Positions 62,647-64,000 of a DNA stretch of 64,000 nt are shown piece by piece; positions within the stretch are counted from its first letter, which is position 1, and the number at the start of each line of letters is the position of its first letter. Both the position numbers and the translations under genes were made by a program. Under the pieces are notes generated by a model. The model did no database searches and was not told the DNA's origin. It saw only the letters and a list, made by a program, of their open reading frames with translations. The stretch lies in assembly GCA_016722705.1 (NCBI GenBank), contig JADKGN010000004.1, forward strand, positions 1,674,001-1,738,000. The letters run 5' to 3'. This DNA is from Candidatus Dechloromonas phosphoritropha. Its GTDB lineage: Bacteria; Pseudomonadota; Gammaproteobacteria; Burkholderiales; Rhodocyclaceae.

Positions 62647-64000
62647 ATGATCGACATCATCCGCCAGCTGGAAAAAAAGCGTGAACTGGCCCGCCTCGGC
62701 GGTGGCCAGAAGCGTATCGACAGCCAGCACAAAAAGGGCAAGCTCACTGCCCGTGAACGTATCGAGCTGCTACTTGACCCGGATTCCTTCGAGGAATGGG
62801 ATATGTTCAAGGAACACCGCTGCGTCGATTTCGGCATGGATAAGGCCGAGAAGACCCCGGGCGATGGTGTTGTGGTCGGCTACGGCACCATCAACGGCCG
62901 TCTTGTCTTCGTCTTTTCGCAGGACTTCACGGTTTTCGGCGGCTCGCTGTCCGAGACCCATGCCGAGAAGATCTGCAAGGTCTTGGATCATGCGATGAAA
63001 GTTGGCGCTCCGGTGATCGGCCTCAATGACTCGGGCGGCGCGCGCATCCAGGAAGGTGTCGCCTCGCTCGGTGGCTATGCGGACGTTTTTCAGCGTAACG
63101 TGATGGCGTCCGGCGTCGTGCCGCAGATTTCCATGATCATGGGCCCTTGCGCCGGCGGTGCGGTCTACTCGCCGTCGATGACCGATTTCATCTTCATGGT
63201 CAAGGATTCGTCGTACATGTTTGTGACCGGTCCGGAGGTGGTCAAGACCGTCACCCATGAAGACGTCACCGCCGAGGAACTGGGCGGTGCCATCACCCAC
63301 ACCAGCAGATCAGGCGTCGCCGATCTGGCATTCGAAAACGACGTCGAAGCCCTGTCCATGCTGCGTCGCTTCATGAATTTCATTCCGGCCAACAACAGGG
63401 AAAAGCCACCCCATACGCCGACCAACGATCCGGCTGTCCGCATGGATTACTCGCTTGACACGCTGGTTCCGGATAACACCAACAAGCCGTACGACATGAA
63501 GGAATTGATCATCAAGGTCGTCGATGACAACGATTTTTTCGAACTGCAGCCCGACTACGCCAGGAACATCATCATCGGCTTCGGCCGTATTGACGGTCAC
63601 CCGGTCGGTATCGTCGCCAACCAGCCGCTGGTGCTGGCTGGCTGTCTCGATATCAAGTCGTCGATCAAGGCCGCCCGATTCGTCCGCTTCTGCGATGCCT
63701 TCAACATACCGGTCGTTACCTTCGTGGACGTTCCGGGCTTCATGCCGGGCACCACTCAGGAGTACGGCGGCATCATCAAGCATGGCGCCAAGCTGCTCTA
63801 CGCCTACGCCGAATGCACCGTACCCAAGGTGACGATCATCACCCGCAAGGCCTACGGCGGCGCCTACGATGTGATGTCGTCGAGGCACCTGCGCGGCGAT
63901 GTCAACCTCGCCTGGCCGTCTGCCGAAATTGCGGTCATGGGTCCGAAGGGAGCGGTCGAGATCATCTTCCGCGTGGAAAAGAACGATGTTGCCAAGCTGG
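62647..64000 (+). CDS. pccB: Propionyl-CoA carboxylase beta chain (acyl-CoA carboxyltransferase), 3'-truncated by window
   Basis: ATG 62647, 33 bp after meaB; the frame is open to the window edge with ~451 of an expected ~510 residues. Carboxyltransferase N-terminal half: KLTARERIELLLD, GLNDSGGARIQEGV, GPCAGGAVYSPSMTDF; C-terminal half: FVDVPGFMPGTTQEYGGIIKHGAKLLYAYAE, ITRKAYGGAYDVMSS. With a biotin-carrying alpha subunit it makes methylmalonyl-CoA from propionyl-CoA, feeding scpA. Other acyl-CoA carboxylases are close relatives, but the neighbours support propionyl-CoA. Confidence 0.92.
   Translation, partial: MIDIIRQLEKKRELARLGGGQKRIDSQHKKGKLTARERIELLLDPDSFEEWDMFKEHRCVDFGMDKAEKTPGDGVVVGYGTINGRLVFVFSQDFTVFGGSLSETHAEKICKVLDHAMKVGAPVIGLNDSGGARIQEGVASLGGYADVFQRNVMASGVVPQISMIMGPCAGGAVYSPSMTDFIFMVKDSSYMFVTGPEVVKTVTHEDVTAEELGGAITHTSRSGVADLAFENDVEALSMLRRFMNFIPANNREKPPHTPTNDPAVRMDYSLDTLVPDNTNKPYDMKELIIKVVDDNDFFELQPDYARNIIIGFGRIDGHPVGIVANQPLVLAGCLDIKSSIKAARFVRFCDAFNIPVVTFVDVPGFMPGTTQEYGGIIKHGAKLLYAYAECTVPKVTIITRKAYGGAYDVMSSRHLRGDVNLAWPSAEIAVMGPKGAVEIIFRVEKNDVAKL

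Overview
The window is GC-rich, densely packed chromosomal DNA from a betaproteobacterium. I would place it in the Rhodocyclales (Dechloromonas/Azonexus-like), from the protein sequences and from gene order: mnmG-rsmG-parA-parB leading straight into atpIBEFHAGDC, zapB-zapA followed by 6S RNA, an NDUFA9-like gene next to cca, and a DUF3683 FAD/Fe-S oxidoreductase. The genus is inferred, not proven. The mnmG/rsmG/parAB/atp block usually lies near the replication origin, but dnaA and oriC are not in the window.

Layout. 1-2136: end of a branched-chain amino acid ABC system (a LivM-LivG fusion cut by the window edge, then LivF). 2174-4144 (-): exported FecR/DUF6600 protein. 4369-8490: mnmG, rsmG, parA, parB, overlapping by 4 bp at each junction. 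8555-15535: F1Fo ATP synthase operon with a good sigma70-type promoter and a UUCG-loop terminator. 15548-17455 (-): DUF971 gene, ubiE, a previously easy-to-miss 52-codon exported peptide gene, and ubiJ. 17589-22684: a sucrose cassette (PfkB fructokinase, fused sucrose-phosphate synthase/phosphatase, amylosucrase). 22697-29241 (-): PilZ-like protein with a HIT protein, a 1291-aa FAD/Fe-S oxidoreductase, and a YqaA-type membrane protein. 29279-34104: ilvA followed 6 bp later by a MmeI-like single-chain restriction-modification enzyme and the wreck of a DUF4258/YgiT toxin-antitoxin pair. 34101-43532: cysK, a MalY/PatB C-S lyase, fau, slt, a DUF1631 gene, an NDUFA9-like gene, cca and a DUF2905 gene. 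43599-47911: alpha/beta hydrolase, an unrecognised 319-aa protein, a DUF2721 gene, selO. 47908-51928 (-): cobalamin riboswitch and btuB-btuC-btuD. 52056-52799: zapB, zapA and 6S RNA. 52820-56444: remnant of a wax ester synthase/DGAT gene, two NAD(P)-binding oxidoreductases, a TauE/SafE permease and an enoyl-CoA hydratase. 56548-58529: DUF485-actP acetate permease operon. 58616-64000: GntR/FCD regulator divergent from scpA (methylmalonyl-CoA mutase), meaB and the start of pccB.

How the genes work together. The right end is a propionate/methylmalonyl-CoA module that needs adenosylcobalamin, and the riboswitch-controlled btuBCD operon is a plausible supplier of that cofactor. The sucrose cassette can make sucrose from UDP-glucose and fructose-6-phosphate, turn it into alpha-glucan with amylosucrase, and re-phosphorylate the released fructose. 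No tRNA, rRNA, insertion sequence or CRISPR array was seen. I found no clear new multi-gene defence or metabolic system. The most unusual places are the RM/toxin-antitoxin insertion after ilvA (with a REP-like palindrome read in frame inside the RM gene and a low-GC target-recognition region), the small exported peptide between ubiE and ubiJ, and two strong promoters that appear to start transcription at the start codon.
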